Shown in pieces: positions 9,793-20,169 of a DNA stretch of 64,000 bases. How positions within the stretch are numbered: the stretch's first letter is position 1; every line of letters starts with the position of its first letter. The notes under the pieces were generated by a model, which had not been told where the DNA came from, searched no databases, and saw only the letters and a list, made by a program, of their open reading frames with translations. Where the stretch lies: the NCBI RefSeq assembly GCF_963678635.1, contig NC_087063.1:70517617-70581616 (forward strand), in the 5' to 3' direction. Made by a program: the position numbers and the translations under genes. The DNA is from Symsagittifera roscoffensis (taxonomy: Eukaryota > Xenacoelomorpha > Acoela > Convolutidae).

Positions 9793-12556
9793 GAAGTTCA
9801 AGTCACCAGAGCTTCCAGCAAACCCGACACCCGAGCAGTGGCGATGGTTGAGAAAGTGCTTCACCGATGGACTGGCTATCAATGACATTACCGATGATGG
9901 TCATCAACTCATCCATCTACGTACTCAGGCCGGTTCAGATTTGTTTTCTCTTCTAGAAGAAGCAACTACACTAAATGAAGGTTTGACCATTCTTGATCGC
10001 CAGTTTAAGAAACCGACAAGAGTCCTGTACGAAAGGCATCAACTGCTGACATGTCGACAGAAGCACGGTGAGTGCGTAACTGATTTTGTTAAACGCTTGA
10101 AGGTAGCAGTTCAAAAGTGCGAATGCAAGGAGATGACTGCTAAACAACATCAAGATGCTCTTCTCAGAGATGTTTTAGTTTCTGGCGTCGAATCAGATAT
10201 GATCCGGGTGCGTTTGCTCGAGCTTACAGATGCTGAGGCGACGTTGGAGCACTGCATATCAGTAGCATGTGCAGTAGAAGTTTCAAACGAGTTTTCACGT
10301 CAGTTCAAAACTGACAACAACGAAGCGACCTCATCACTTGCCTACGCAGAGGTCGAGGAAGAAAACAGCGAAGTACTCAATGCGGTTCGTAACAGCAACA
10401 AGCCTGCTCAAAAGTATAAACAAAGCACTGCGTCCGGGCGTAGAGGGTCTAGCTGTCAGTTTTGTGGGTTGAATGGCAACCACATGCGTAGAAACTGCCC
10501 TGCCCGAAATGATTCTTGTCATAAATGTGACAAAGCAGGTCATTGGGCAGCAGCTTGTAAACCAACTACGGGCCCAAATGACAATAGAAGTGACAAAGAC
10601 AAAGGCGTGAATGCTGTTTTGTGTTCTTTGTCGTCCGAGACTGCTTTCTTCGATGAAGTTTTTGTTCAGAGTAAACATAAAGTTAAAGCATTAATAGATA
10701 CTGGTGCTACTGGGTCTTTCGTATGCTCACCTGTTATCGAGCAGTTGAACTTGCCAATGTCTTCTCAGGTCTCGAATACTATGATGGCAAATCGAACCAG
10801 TTTGGAGTGTGTGGGATTTTCGACAGTTCCTGTTGAAATTCAAGGCCACAAGTATACTGTCACTTTCAAGGTAGTTGATCGTTTGGTTGCTGACATGATC
10901 ATAGGGACTGATGTTTTAGGCGAACATACAAGTATCGAATTCAAACCAGGCGGCCACAGACAGCCAATCAGTTTCACAAAACCTTCAGGTTCGCAGTCAG
11001 TCGTATCCATGCTATCTGCCATGTTTCCAGCGCTTCAAGTAGAGCCACCAACTCTTTTCTCTGAAAGAACACTCAAGGTAGCCGAGCCTGTCCGAACGAA
11101 GTCACGTTTCTCATCACGATCGGATCGTGATTTTATGGACAAGGAAGTAGAAAGACTCTTGGAGTCAGGAATAATTGAAGTGTCGCATTCACCATGGCGT
11201 GCGCAGGCTTTCGTTGTTAAAGGCAACAATCGCAAGCCCAGAATGGTAATTGATTACTCAGAAACTATCAATAAGTATACAGAAGTCGACGCGTATCCTT
11301 TCCCTGATCCTGATTCTATGATTGATGAAGCAGCTGAATGGAAGGTTTTCTCCAAAATTGATTTGAAATCAGCTTACCATCAAATTGAAATTCGGGAAAG
11401 TGATAAACCTCTAACGTCGTTCGAAGACAATGGGAAACTTTATCAGTTTTGTCGCTTACCATTCGGAATAACGAATGCAGTACCTGTTTTCCAGAGGTGC
11501 ATGGACTCTATATTTAGTGAACATAAGTTATTAAAGACGAAAGCCTATCTTGACGATGTGATAGTGGGAGGCAACGATAAAGAAGAGCATGACCAAAACC
11601 TGCACAAATTTTTAGCCGTTTCTAAGGAGCTTGGAATGACTCTTAATAAAGACAAGTGTTCGTTTGGTATAACGAAGATCAGTATGTTAGGCCAGATACT
11701 TGAGAACGGGACAAAGCGACCTGATCCAGAAAGGTTACAAACATTGATGAATTATCCTGTTCCTACCACAGCAGTTCAGTTGCGACGACTTCTAGATTTT
11801 TTTGCTTATAATGCAAAATGGGTGAGTGATTATTCAAATAAAATCTTGCCGATATTGCAAGCACAAAGTGCCAAAGGTTTTCCCCTTTCTCCAAAAGCTC
11901 TCGATGCAATTGAGCAATTGAAGGCCGACATTGCCAAATCTTCACTTGTCATACCTGAGAGCAATGGAACTCCAATCAGAATAGAAACGGATGCCTCTGG
12001 TTCTGCTATAGGAGCATCACTTTCGCAGAATGACAGGCCGATTGCGTATTTTTCGCGTACTTTATCTAATGCTGAACAGAAGCAGTCCGCAGTCGAACTT
12101 GAAGCGATGGCAGTTGTGGAAGTTTTCCGAAAATGGGAACAGTTTATACGATCTTATCCAACGTCGGTTCTCACTGATCAAAAAGCCATTGCTTTCATTT
12201 TCTCCCGTCAGAAGTCTCGTATCAAGAACGAGAAGTTGATCCGTTGGCGTTTGGAGCTATCTCAGTATAGGTATGAAATAAGTTACCGCCCTGGCTCTCA
12301 AAACCTTTCAGCCGATGCACTTTCAAGAATAGCTGTTGCTCAGGATTCTCAGATCGCATTGCTTCACAAATCGTTAGCACATCCAGGGATAAACAGTTTT
12401 TGGGAATACATTCAGAGGCATAAACTCGCCTTTTCTCTAGAAGAAGTAAAGAAATGTATTGACAGCTTCTCAACATGCAAAGAGTGCAACCACGGTTCTA
12501 TAAACCAAGCGTTAGAAGTTCTGTTGTTCGAGCTAGTAAGCCGTTTGAACGTTTAG
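9791..12556 (+). CDS. Gag-Pol polyprotein of the short-LTR Ty3/gypsy element (5' part, frame broken near its 3' end)
   Basis: The start is ATG 9791, the first ATG after the LTR. Domains in order: a Gag capsid-like helical region (residues ~1-205); two zinc knuckles from residue 222, the first CX2CX5HX4C with one extra residue and the second canonical CX2CX4HX4C; an aspartic protease with DTGATGSFV at residue 303; reverse transcriptase with DLKSAYHQIEI and YLDD (Asp 588-589); RNase H with ETDASGSAIGA; and the start of the integrase zinc domain, HKSLAHPG through CKEC. After CKEC (about 12490) homology moves to another frame, so the residues before the TAG at 12554-12556 are spurious. This copy cannot make full integrase. 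Confidence 0.9.
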   Translation: MKFKSPELPANPTPEQWRWLRKCFTDGLAINDITDDGHQLIHLRTQAGSDLFSLLEEATTLNEGLTILDRQFKKPTRVLYERHQLLTCRQKHGECVTDFVKRLKVAVQKCECKEMTAKQHQDALLRDVLVSGVESDMIRVRLLELTDAEATLEHCISVACAVEVSNEFSRQFKTDNNEATSSLAYAEVEEENSEVLNAVRNSNKPAQKYKQSTASGRRGSSCQFCGLNGNHMRRNCPARNDSCHKCDKAGHWAAACKPTTGPNDNRSDKDKGVNAVLCSLSSETAFFDEVFVQSKHKVKALIDTGATGSFVCSPVIEQLNLPMSSQVSNTMMANRTSLECVGFSTVPVEIQGHKYTVTFKVVDRLVADMIIGTDVLGEHTSIEFKPGGHRQPISFTKPSGSQSVVSMLSAMFPALQVEPPTLFSERTLKVAEPVRTKSRFSSRSDRDFMDKEVERLLESGIIEVSHSPWRAQAFVVKGNNRKPRMVIDYSETINKYTEVDAYPFPDPDSMIDEAAEWKVFSKIDLKSAYHQIEIRESDKPLTSFEDNGKLYQFCRLPFGITNAVPVFQRCMDSIFSEHKLLKTKAYLDDVIVGGNDKEEHDQNLHKFLAVSKELGMTLNKDKCSFGITKISMLGQILENGTKRPDPERLQTLMNYPVPTTAVQLRRLLDFFAYNAKWVSDYSNKILPILQAQSAKGFPLSPKALDAIEQLKADIAKSSLVIPESNGTPIRIETDASGSAIGASLSQNDRPIAYFSRTLSNAEQKQSAVELEAMAVVEVFRKWEQFIRSYPTSVLTDQKAIAFIFSRQKSRIKNEKLIRWRLELSQYRYEISYRPGSQNLSADALSRIAVAQDSQIALLHKSLAHPGINSFWEYIQRHKLAFSLEEVKKCIDSFSTCKECNHGSINQALEVLLFELVSRLNV

Positions 12557-13525
12557 GTATTGATCTTGTTGGGCCAAAAACTCAATCTAGCAAGTCTGGT
12601 GCTGTGCACATGCTAACTGTCATTGACGAGTATAGTCGTTTTCCTTTCGCATTTCCCATTAAAGATACCAGCAGTAGTAGTGTCCTTGCATGTTTGCGCA
12701 ATCTGTTCTCTTTGCTCGGAACTCCGGCATTTATCCATTCAGACAGAGGGCGACAATTCGTGTCCAGTGAATTCAATTCGTTCTGTCATGAAAACGGCAT
12801 TTCTCATTCTTGTACAACTCCGTACCATCCTAGTGGAAATGGCCAAACTGAACGTTTCAACGGTACGATATGGACGGCAATTCGCTGCATTTTACACTCA
12901 ACAACTTGGACTTGAAAAATGGGAAGATGTCCTTCCTCAAGCCCTAGCATCCATCCGAACGTTAGTATGTTCAGCTACCAACGAAACACCTCATTCACGT
13001 TTATTTCGCTTTGACAGACGTGGCAGTGCTGGTTTCTCATTTCCGTCTTGGTTATCATCAGGCCGCGACGCTTATTTGAAAAAGTTTGTCCGCAACAAGG
13101 ACGATCCATTAGTGACTGATACAGTATCTACCGGAAGGACTGATACAGTATCTACTTCTTCGTTGGCCCCTGGAGTGGGTGTTCCTCCGGTACAAGATGA
13201 GTCACGTATGCCTGCTATTGGTTCTCAAGTCTCCGAACCTTTAGATCAACCGGTGGAAGTAGATGGTGAACAAATGGATATTAATGAGCCGAACCCTCCG
13301 AATGAAGTATCTGATACAAACACGTCTGAACCCACGGGAACGACGGGGGAATTCGATGAAACAATCAACAGTCAAAAAAACGTTGTGCGAGTACCAAGCG
13401 AGCAAGTTGGCCGAAGAACGAGTTGTCGGAATAGAAAACAAACTCAATTTTATGGCTCCACTGTTGGGAGCTCAGAGATAAATGAAGAACCCGAAGATGA
13501 TGAAATTGTATGGCGTTATGAATGA
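12484..13525 (+). pseudogene. Integrase part of the same element, in two shifted frames
   Basis: From about 12490 the reading continues in the next frame with PFERLGIDLVGP, then VIDEYSRFPFAFP, HSDRGRQFVSSEF and YHPSGNGQTERFN. These are the three acidic positions of the D,D(35)E core. Near 12885 it shifts back and continues with KWEDVLPQALASIRTL and a C-terminal tail rich in Ser, Thr and Glu, ending TGA 13523-13525. No chromodomain is seen. Two single-base-scale frameshifts make this a dead copy. The remaining core residues look intact, so the damage is recent. Confidence 0.85.
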
Positions 13526-13547
13526 CTTTTCTTTTGGTGGGGATGAA

Positions 13548-13630
13548 TGTTATATATTTGTTATATGTTAAAGTTGATTTCAGATATTGTTGAATAAAAG
13601 CTTAATAAAGAAGCGGCGTTTCCTCCAACA
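13548..13630 (+). repeat. 3' LTR (83 bp)
   Basis: Differs from the 5' LTR at three positions. It is preceded by a purine-rich GGTGGGGATGAA that could be the polypurine tract, and followed by the ATTAG duplication. Confidence 0.93.
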
Positions 13631-13797
13631 ATTAGTTTACCGAGTGGTTTTACGAGGTTGAGTATGAATACCAAATATGTTTGTCGTGGCTTTATTAGTC
13701 TGTATGTAAAATTTCATAACAACAGACAATGTGGTCAACAAATTTACATGTAAAAATTTGCAGATGGGGGGGGGGAAGGAAAAAGAGCCTTTTCCGC

Positions 13798-13965
13798 CTG
13801 TGATTTGCTTTATTGTGTAACGCGTAATTTTACAAGGTTGATTATGAAGACCAAATATGATTTGTCCTAATCACTCCATATGCCAAATTTTTTTAAAATC
13901 CGACAATTTGAACAGAAAAATGACTCTAAAAATTTTGCAGGTGGGGGGGGAAAGGAAAAAGAGCC
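13798..13965. mobile_element. Left-truncated MITE (GGCTC family)
   Basis: The interior TTTTACAAGGTTGATTATGAAGACC and right terminus GGAAAAAGAGCC (ends 13965) match the family. The left inverted repeat is missing and the sequence abuts the previous copy's TTTTCCGC duplication. Confidence 0.65.
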
Positions 13966-14111
13966 GCAAGTTTTTCCTCCTCTGATTCGCATGTTTTCCC
14001 ACTGTGATTTTTTTGAGACATCATTTGTGGAATATGAGTGAACCACGGGGTAAAAATTGAAGTGGTCTCTGATTGGTTGAAATTTTTGCATGATTTTCGG
14101 ATTGAAATAGC

Positions 14112-14300
14112 GGCTCTTTTTTCTTTTCCCGCACCTGCGAATTTTCAGAAGTAAATTTTCTGGCCGATTGTAGCAAAAATCTGCATGTGCACTAATTAGG
14201 CCATGAAAGGCATATTTGGCATGCATACTTAACCTTGTAAAACGCCTCGTTATGCATTAAAACAATGCTTATGTAAGGTGGACGGGAAGAAAAAAGAGTA
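14112..14300. mobile_element. MITE (GGCTC family), diverged
   Basis: Left terminus GGCTCTTTTTTC, right terminus GGGAAGAAAAAAGAG. The flanking octamers GAAATAGC and GAATTAGA match at 6 of 8. The interior, reversed relative to 5323-5531, is diverged. Confidence 0.6.
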
Positions 14301-14339
14301 GAATTAGAGAGCTAGAAAATGTTTGTATGCGTGGTTTTT

Positions 14340-14490
14340 TTCCAGCCCCCCTTCAAATTCAATTTTAAAAAGCTGATTTAACTATGCCATAGTGCCATGA
14401 AATTTGGCATGCTGAGCAACATGACAGCCATGAACAGATTTGTTCTTCATACTACACATCAAAACAACGCATTTAGCGTAATAATACGTT
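14340..14490. mobile_element. Partial MITE variant related to 6765-6992
   Basis: TTTTTCCAGCCCCCC, then GCCATGAAATTTGGCAT and ACAGATTTGTTCTTCATAC, match the reversed interior of the 6765-6992 element. It is interrupted on its right side before the 14522 copy. Confidence 0.5.
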
Positions 14491-14521
14491 AAAAAAAACT
14501 CACAAATGGTTTTGAAAGGTG

Positions 14522-14723
14522 GGCTCTTTTTCCTCCCCCCCCCACCTGCAATTTTTTACATGCAAATTTGTTGACCACATTGTCCGATTGTTACAAAAAT
14601 TTACATACAGACTAATAAGGCCACGACAAACATATTTGATCTTCATACTCAACCTCGTAAAACCACTCGTTACACTTATATTTTGAAGCCCGTGTGAGGT
14701 GGGGGGGAAAAGGAAAAAGAGCC
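14522..14723. mobile_element. MITE (GGCTC family), complete 202 bp
   Basis: Termini GGCTCTTTTTCCTCCC and GGGAAAAGGAAAAAGAGCC. Perfect 8-bp duplication GAAAGGTG (14514-14521, 14724-14731). This is the best-preserved copy. Confidence 0.92.
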
Positions 14724-14731
14724 GAAAGGTG

Positions 14732-15269
14732 GGAGTGAAACAGAGCCGTTTACTTAAGCGAGGGAGAAAACAAGTCAAAAATTGTTCGTCTGCTAATTTT
14801 CATGTAAAAAATCTTGTATATAACAAAACTGACCCAGATCATATAACAAGACCGACCCAGCTCTTGACTGAACAGTTGTCAAATCATTGTCCGCGAAAAA
14901 CGAAGAAAAAAACAATCATCTTTGCATTGATAGCCAAAACAAACAAATGATGAGGAAACTAAATGTAAACAACCCACCCAGTGGAAATAGGAATAATTTT
15001 AAAAAAAGTGTAGAAATAACGTGATTAAGCGAGTCAGGGAAAGTAAATGCAGTTTGAGTGATAGAATGATCATGAAGAAAGAAAAACGATCTTGAAATTT
15101 TTGAATCTTTTAATAATTTCTGCGGAAGAAAGAAGCAATTCGCCTTCGACGTAATGAACACTTCGCTACAATTAACAGCAAAAATCGAATAAAACATTTA
15201 CACGCCAGATTTTACTGCAAACGAGCTTACGTTTGTGCTACATGATACGATATCCTTAAAAACTAAATA
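14732..15269. other. Non-coding stretch, nothing recognised
   Basis: AT-rich spacer between the MITE cluster and the LINE fragment. Confidence 0.35.
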
Positions 15270-16165
15270 CTAGGACCAATAAACAACCAACTGGTCATGA
15301 TGGGATCTGCAATAAAAAGCTTAAAACTTGTAGTCGTTTTCTAGCTGACCAATTAGCGTACATTTTCAATACATGCTCTCAGAAGAACACTTTCCCTGAT
15401 TTTCTCAAAAATCAAAAAAAAAAACATTACCACTGCATAGAGATGGCGACAAAAAAGAACCCAATAACTATCGCCAATAAGCTTGTCTTCTGAGTAAACT
15501 CGATAAAAAGCTTCTTTTAAAAGGGTATTTAAATTTTCAGCTAAAAATATTTAACAAAATTCCATTTAGATTTTAAAACAATCATTCTTGTACACGTGCT
15601 TTTTTGTTCATCACAGAAAATATAAGGAAATCAATTGACAACAAAACACTAAATGATTTTTGCTTTATTACCTAAAGAAGGCATTTGGTACGTTGATCAG
15701 GATATTTTATTTGACAAGACTTTAAGTTATGGTTTTCGAGGGACATCTCGAAAACTAATAAGAAGCTATCTCAGAAAACGAAAAATAGTTTGTATATTCA
15801 GACAAATCGTTTTCTGATAAGCTAAAATGTATGAAAGGTGTTCCACAAGGCTCCTTACTGTTTTTTTTCTGTTTCTTTTATATATTAATGAAATGCCGTC
15901 AGCCAGCAGCTTTTATGTTACTTTGTTTGCTGATGATACTGCCTTAATTGAAGCTCAACAGATTGCTTCCAAATAGAAATTTCAATCAGACCTGCAAAAA
16001 GTTAGTGTAATAAGAACATCCTATTATTAAACTAATCGAAATGCAAAGTGATGATACTTGGTCGGGTTCGGAATGGTGAAAGTTCATCTTCTGGGAACTG
16101 TGTTATGGCTGATGTTTCAGATTTCAAATACCTAGGAAGACAGGTCGGCAACCGGATCAAATTTA
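15270..16165 (+). pseudogene. Decayed non-LTR (LINE) reverse transcriptase fragment
   Basis: Broken plus-strand frames read QPTGHDGICNK near 15275, then NNYRxIS-like and LDKKLLF-like words, GVPQGSLL near 15840, YINEMPSASSFYVTLFADDTAL with the catalytic FADD at 15926-15937, and KCKVMILGR and FKYLGRQVGN near 16040-16140. This motif order is that of Jockey/CR1-type LINE reverse transcriptases. Many stops and frameshifts mark it as an old 5'- and 3'-truncated relic. No endonuclease is visible. Confidence 0.8.
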
Positions 16166-16445
16166 AAATGTGATATAATTTGCGGTTAATCAGCTCAATT
16201 TAATGGATTGCTATTTACGGAGAGTCTTTTTCTCAAAACCTGTATTTGTGAAATTTGTACACCTGCAAAATCATATTTTTAAAGTTATTTGTTTCAAACG
16301 CAAAATTAATGATGCTTCCATTTATCCTAGATGCATATGACAGTTTCCGATTGATACATCAGATATATTTTTTTCAAATTTTAAATCAACTCAGAGGAAA
16401 AAGCCCGTTCAAAACTTTTAACTTGGATACACTAAAAAGCGGGGC

Positions 16446-16544
16446 AGTACAACAGTGCCGAAAACGAAAAAGTGTTCAACCGTGCCGAAAATTGATGATT
16501 TTCGGCACTTTTGAACACTTTTTCATTTTCGGCACTGTTGTACT
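16446..16544. repeat. 47-bp hairpin with 5-nt loop
   Basis: Arms 16446-16492 and 16498-16544 are complementary at 44 of 47 positions, with loop TGATG. Each arm contains GTGCCGAAAA twice in direct order, and a further half copy follows (CTTCGGCACTGTTGAAC). Confidence 0.9.
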
Positions 16545-16565
16545 TCGGCACTGTTGAACGCCCCC

Positions 16566-18963
16566 AAAAAGAGACGCATTTCTCGAGCTTCTACAACAAA
16601 AACTTTGCCTTACTCAGAAACAAGAACACAAATAATGCAGTGGCCATGGCAAAACATTTCCCTCAAATGCTACATTGCTTTGTAATTAAACGAGATGATA
16701 GTAGATGATTTGAAACAGGTAACTGAGCATCAACTACAGCAACATTTCAAGAACATGTACTCACTATACTTTAAAGATAACACCGATGTAATGGATTTTT
16801 TTATTCGCGCGGTTCAGGTCTGAGATTATCTTGAAACTTCTGTCTTAGATTTTTCAGGGTCACGCCTCGAAAAGCTGTATAGCTTTTTGCATGTTTTTGA
16901 CAAGTTTTTCTGTACGAAGAGTTAAATTAACTTATTGTATATGTAAAACTCTCTCCCAAATATTATATTCAAATGTGTGAATCTGTTAACTTGTTCATGC
17001 TTCCATGTTTGTATACGAGTTAAATCATTAAAAGCCATTTGAAAGAAACTTCCGTTAATTTATTTTCGGAAAAATCAATGAGAGAATTGGTAATGAGACC
17101 AAAGATTAAACAACTCAATTGTTTCACTTTTACACCGTGGTTCACTCCTATATTATTACTGATATCTTCCTATTGTTAAAAAATTGCAAGCTGACAAATT
17201 AGGCAACGACAAAAACATTTGCTCCTCTTGTACAACCCCTTGTTGCAACATAAAATAGATGCTTATTGGTCAGAAAACTTTTACAAAATAGGGTCTTTCA
17301 GTGTTTTATGTCTTTTTTCCGAGCACCCACCACAATTTTTTTTTGTTACTTCGTGCATCCACCACAACTTCTCCCATTTGAAAATCGCCTCCCCGCGAAA
17401 ACATCCTAGAACCGACCGTATATGTAAGTTCTGATTTTACAGGAATAAGTATGAAGGACTTTGCAATTCGCTATTTGCATTAGCGCCAATTCGGGAGTAT
17501 TCTGGCAATGAGAACAAAAGTTCAGAAAATAGAGGGTGGGGAAGATACGCAACAGAACACTTATCACAAAGAGCCAAAGAAAACTATTTCAATGTTGATA
17601 ACTGCTTAATCACTGATTCTGTCGATCAAAAAACAAATTAGTTCAGAGAGGCAAACTTAAAGTTTTCAAAATGGCCAAGTCCAAACGATCGATCAATTTT
17701 CGAATTTCAAAGAAAAAAATAGATGTCCTTAAAGCTCTTTGAATTTCGAGAACAATTTATGATTGACACTTTTTGATAAAATTAACCCAATTTGAGAAAA
17801 TTGGACCACTTGGTAAGCTTTTTATTCCGCTTGGAAATCTGAAATTATAACCCACTTTTGAAACTAGAAATCGATCACATTTTTCCAGACCTTTTCGCTG
17901 TTCGAACGTTTTCCCTGCTCGATTAACAAAGGAAATGAACTGAACTTAAAAAGAAATCAAAAGTCAAACCGCGAGAAACTATATTTGAGCCTTAACTTTT
18001 TCTGAAAAAAAAACGAAAGAAAAATATCACTACCTATATAAGAGTCTGAACTACATTCATGGACTCTTCTAAAATTTGCCCTCATAAAGCAAGACAACGT
18101 TGAAGCGCTTCTTCACCCCACCTGCGGTACATCTCAAACATACCATGGCAAGCTAGCGGACAGAGAAAGAGACGAGACCCAATTAGTAGAAATTAGATCT
18201 CGATTTGTCTTTAATGAAGTTGACTTGGAGGCAAACGAACTAAAAAAGACAATTATCACTGTAAACTTAGCATTAAAACAAAAATTACGAAGTATTAACT
18301 AAGCCGAAAATTACTGAGCAGACATTCACTGACCCAAATATGTTGGAAAACATTTGAGCTATACTATTTTGAGACTAGAAGCATATCATACACAAGCAAC
18401 ATTGTTCTCTCCTCCAGTCATGCAATATGCGTTGATTACGCCGACATAAAAAAGACGAAACCTTATGAGCCGAAGAAATCTTTGAAGCAATATTAAACAG
18501 TCTGAAATTATACAATCAACATATGCAATAGTAGGTAAATTTACAAGAAACATAAGAAGCAAATTTCGAAAACCACGAACACTTAAAATGCATGCATTCT
18601 GAAACGAATTTTTTTAGATCCCAGGCCTAAGATGAGAAGAGTCCCGAGAACAACATTTTCAATTAAGAAAAGCCTTGTACCCGGTTGTAATATCCTTGCT
18701 AATCACAAGAGTGATCAGTGAGCCTCCAAACAAATTGATAGTCATTTTCTCTCATTTGAGATTTGAGGTAGGTGACTCAATTAAATACAGTATGTCAATA
18801 GAGATTTTTTAATGACTATACAAAGGGAATAGACCATACCATGCACCATTCATAAAAATTTACAAAATACCCAAACAGTCGCGATAATAGAGACAATTAT
18901 GAATAGCAATACAAAATTTGGAATGTTAAATTCTATCCCTGATCAAATAATTGCACAGTCGTT
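16566..18963. other. Non-coding stretch with parts of a dispersed repeat
   Basis: No gene seen. About 17690-18060 resembles 25740-26130 and, in part, 28150-28300 and 29200-29340: shared words include TAGATGTCCTTAAAG-like, GACACTTTTTTGAT-like, AACCCAATTTGAG and CTTTTTATTCCGC. This is an unnamed dispersed repeat. Confidence 0.4.
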
Positions 18964-20139
18964 TCAGCCTCGTCTTAAACCTTCACAACCAGCTTGAACA
19001 TTGAAAACCTCGTTGCCGAGTGCTTCCAGTTCCTCTTTCAGAGCTTTGTATCCAATATCCGAATCAGCTGAAGGGTTCATGAATACGACAGCACACCCGC
19101 CTCCTCCAGCTCCCGTTAGTTTAGCTGCACATTTATACTTTTCGGCTAATTGGACAACTTCGTCTAGTTTTCTAGTCGATACTCTCAAATCTTGAAGCAA
19201 CGCGTGGTTTTCCCGGATTAATTTGGATAGCTTGTAAAAAGATTCATCGCCCATTCGTACAGACGAAGATTCGCCAAGAACATTTGCGATAGCTTTACTG
19301 CATACATCTATTTTTGAAATGATTCTCTGAAAGTTCTCCGGCTCATCTTTCTTCAACTGGCCCACAATTTCAACGAGCACTTTCGTATTGCGTTCCTGGT
19401 TGGTATTAACAACCAACATTTCCAATGCTGGCATTTCGAGCAAGTTTTTAAATCCAAAGTTTTCGAAAACAATCGAATTTCCAAAACAACTAGCAAGTGT
19501 GTCAATTCCTGAAGGCTTGCCATGTACTATGTGCTCTGCTGCGAACGCTAATTTGTTCACACGATTCAGTTCGTCTTCGGACAAAATCTCATTTTCTCGT
19601 TTGCTTACAAATCCAAATGTGTCCAAAATACAAGCAGCTAGAACTGAAGTAACCGCGCCGGATGACCCGAGGCCTGCTCCAAGAGGAACTTCAGAAGTCA
19701 TAATCAATGTCAAATCTTTCTCCAAAAACCCTTCGTTAATTAAATTTCCAGATTTGACCATTTCAGATAGCACAGAGAGCAGCACATGCATAAAGCACTG
19801 GCCCGCGAGTAAAAAAAACTTCTTCTGAGTATGTTTAGATACAAAGTCTGCTAATAGAGCAATCTGCGCTTTACTCGGTGGATCGAAAGCGCCGCTCGAG
19901 ATCTCAACGTAACTCTCCAAGAGCTTCGCGATTTCCGCGTTTCTGAACACAAGCTTTTGGTCAAAGTGCGACTTAAATTCCAGATTAGTTGTCGCTTCTT
20001 CAGAAAATTCGCGACTGGTACTTGCAATGGTACAATGACAATTCAGATTAATAGCAGTTACTACAGCTAGTTTTCCATGGGCCACTGAATGTTCGCCTGT
20101 AACTATTATCTTCGCTGGTGCCGTGAATTTTGATGTCAT
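18964..20139 (-). CDS. MVK: Mevalonate kinase, single exon
   Basis: Cytosolic/peroxisomal enzyme that phosphorylates mevalonate with ATP in the isoprenoid and sterol pathway. The ATG at 20139 gives 391 aa, close to the ~396 aa of animal mevalonate kinases. GHMP kinase motifs are present: KIIVTGEHSVAHGK near the N-terminus; the ATP-binding loop PLGAGLGSSGAV near residue 155; HGKPSGIDTLASCFGN, carrying the catalytic Asp, near residue 207; and KLTGAGGGGCAVVF near residue 350. The frame extends above the ATG through a TTG codon, not taken as the start. An acceptor-like TTACCAG ends at 20162, 22 nt before the ATG. No intron interrupts the CDS. It is not obviously a retrocopy, since no poly-A tail or target duplication was seen. 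Confidence 0.95.
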   Translation of the reverse strand: MTSKFTAPAKIIVTGEHSVAHGKLAVVTAINLNCHCTIASTSREFSEEATTNLEFKSHFDQKLVFRNAEIAKLLESYVEISSGAFDPPSKAQIALLADFVSKHTQKKFFLLAGQCFMHVLLSVLSEMVKSGNLINEGFLEKDLTLIMTSEVPLGAGLGSSGAVTSVLAACILDTFGFVSKRENEILSEDELNRVNKLAFAAEHIVHGKPSGIDTLASCFGNSIVFENFGFKNLLEMPALEMLVVNTNQERNTKVLVEIVGQLKKDEPENFQRIISKIDVCSKAIANVLGESSSVRMGDESFYKLSKLIRENHALLQDLRVSTRKLDEVVQLAEKYKCAAKLTGAGGGGCAVVFMNPSADSDIGYKALKEELEALGNEVFNVQAGCEGLRRG

Positions 20140-20161
20140 TTTGAATTTCAGTCCCAACTTC

Positions 20162-20167
20162 CTGGTA
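20162..20167 (-). promoter_or_regulatory. Splice acceptor just upstream of mevalonate kinase
   Basis: Minus-strand ACCAG|GAAG. It may be a trans-splice or 5'-UTR intron acceptor. Based on position only. Confidence 0.45.
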
Positions 20168-20169
20168 AG

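Larger units (their letters stand above)
9695..13630 (+). mobile_element. Ty3/gypsy-type LTR retrotransposon with 83-bp LTRs, apparently self-priming
   Basis: Bounded by two 83-bp direct repeats starting TGTTATATAT and ending TCCAACA, with a 5-bp target duplication ATTAG (9690-9694, 13631-13635). The single polyprotein contains gag-like, zinc-knuckle, protease, reverse transcriptase, RNase H and integrase segments in Ty3/gypsy order. Only 3 of 83 LTR positions differ, so the insertion is fairly recent, but two frameshifts in the integrase part inactivate this copy. There is no room for a tRNA primer site between LTR and ATG; the sequence there is complementary to the LTR instead. Confidence 0.93.
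9647..13789. mobile_element. MITE (GGCTC family) interrupted by an LTR retrotransposon
   Basis: The left part is 9647-9694 and the right part 13636-13789. Removing the LTR element and one copy of its 5-bp duplication gives 202 bp, the same length as the copy at 14522-14723. The outer flanks are a perfect 8-bp duplication TTTTCCGC (9639-9646, 13790-13797). The LTR element is therefore the younger insertion. Confidence 0.9.
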
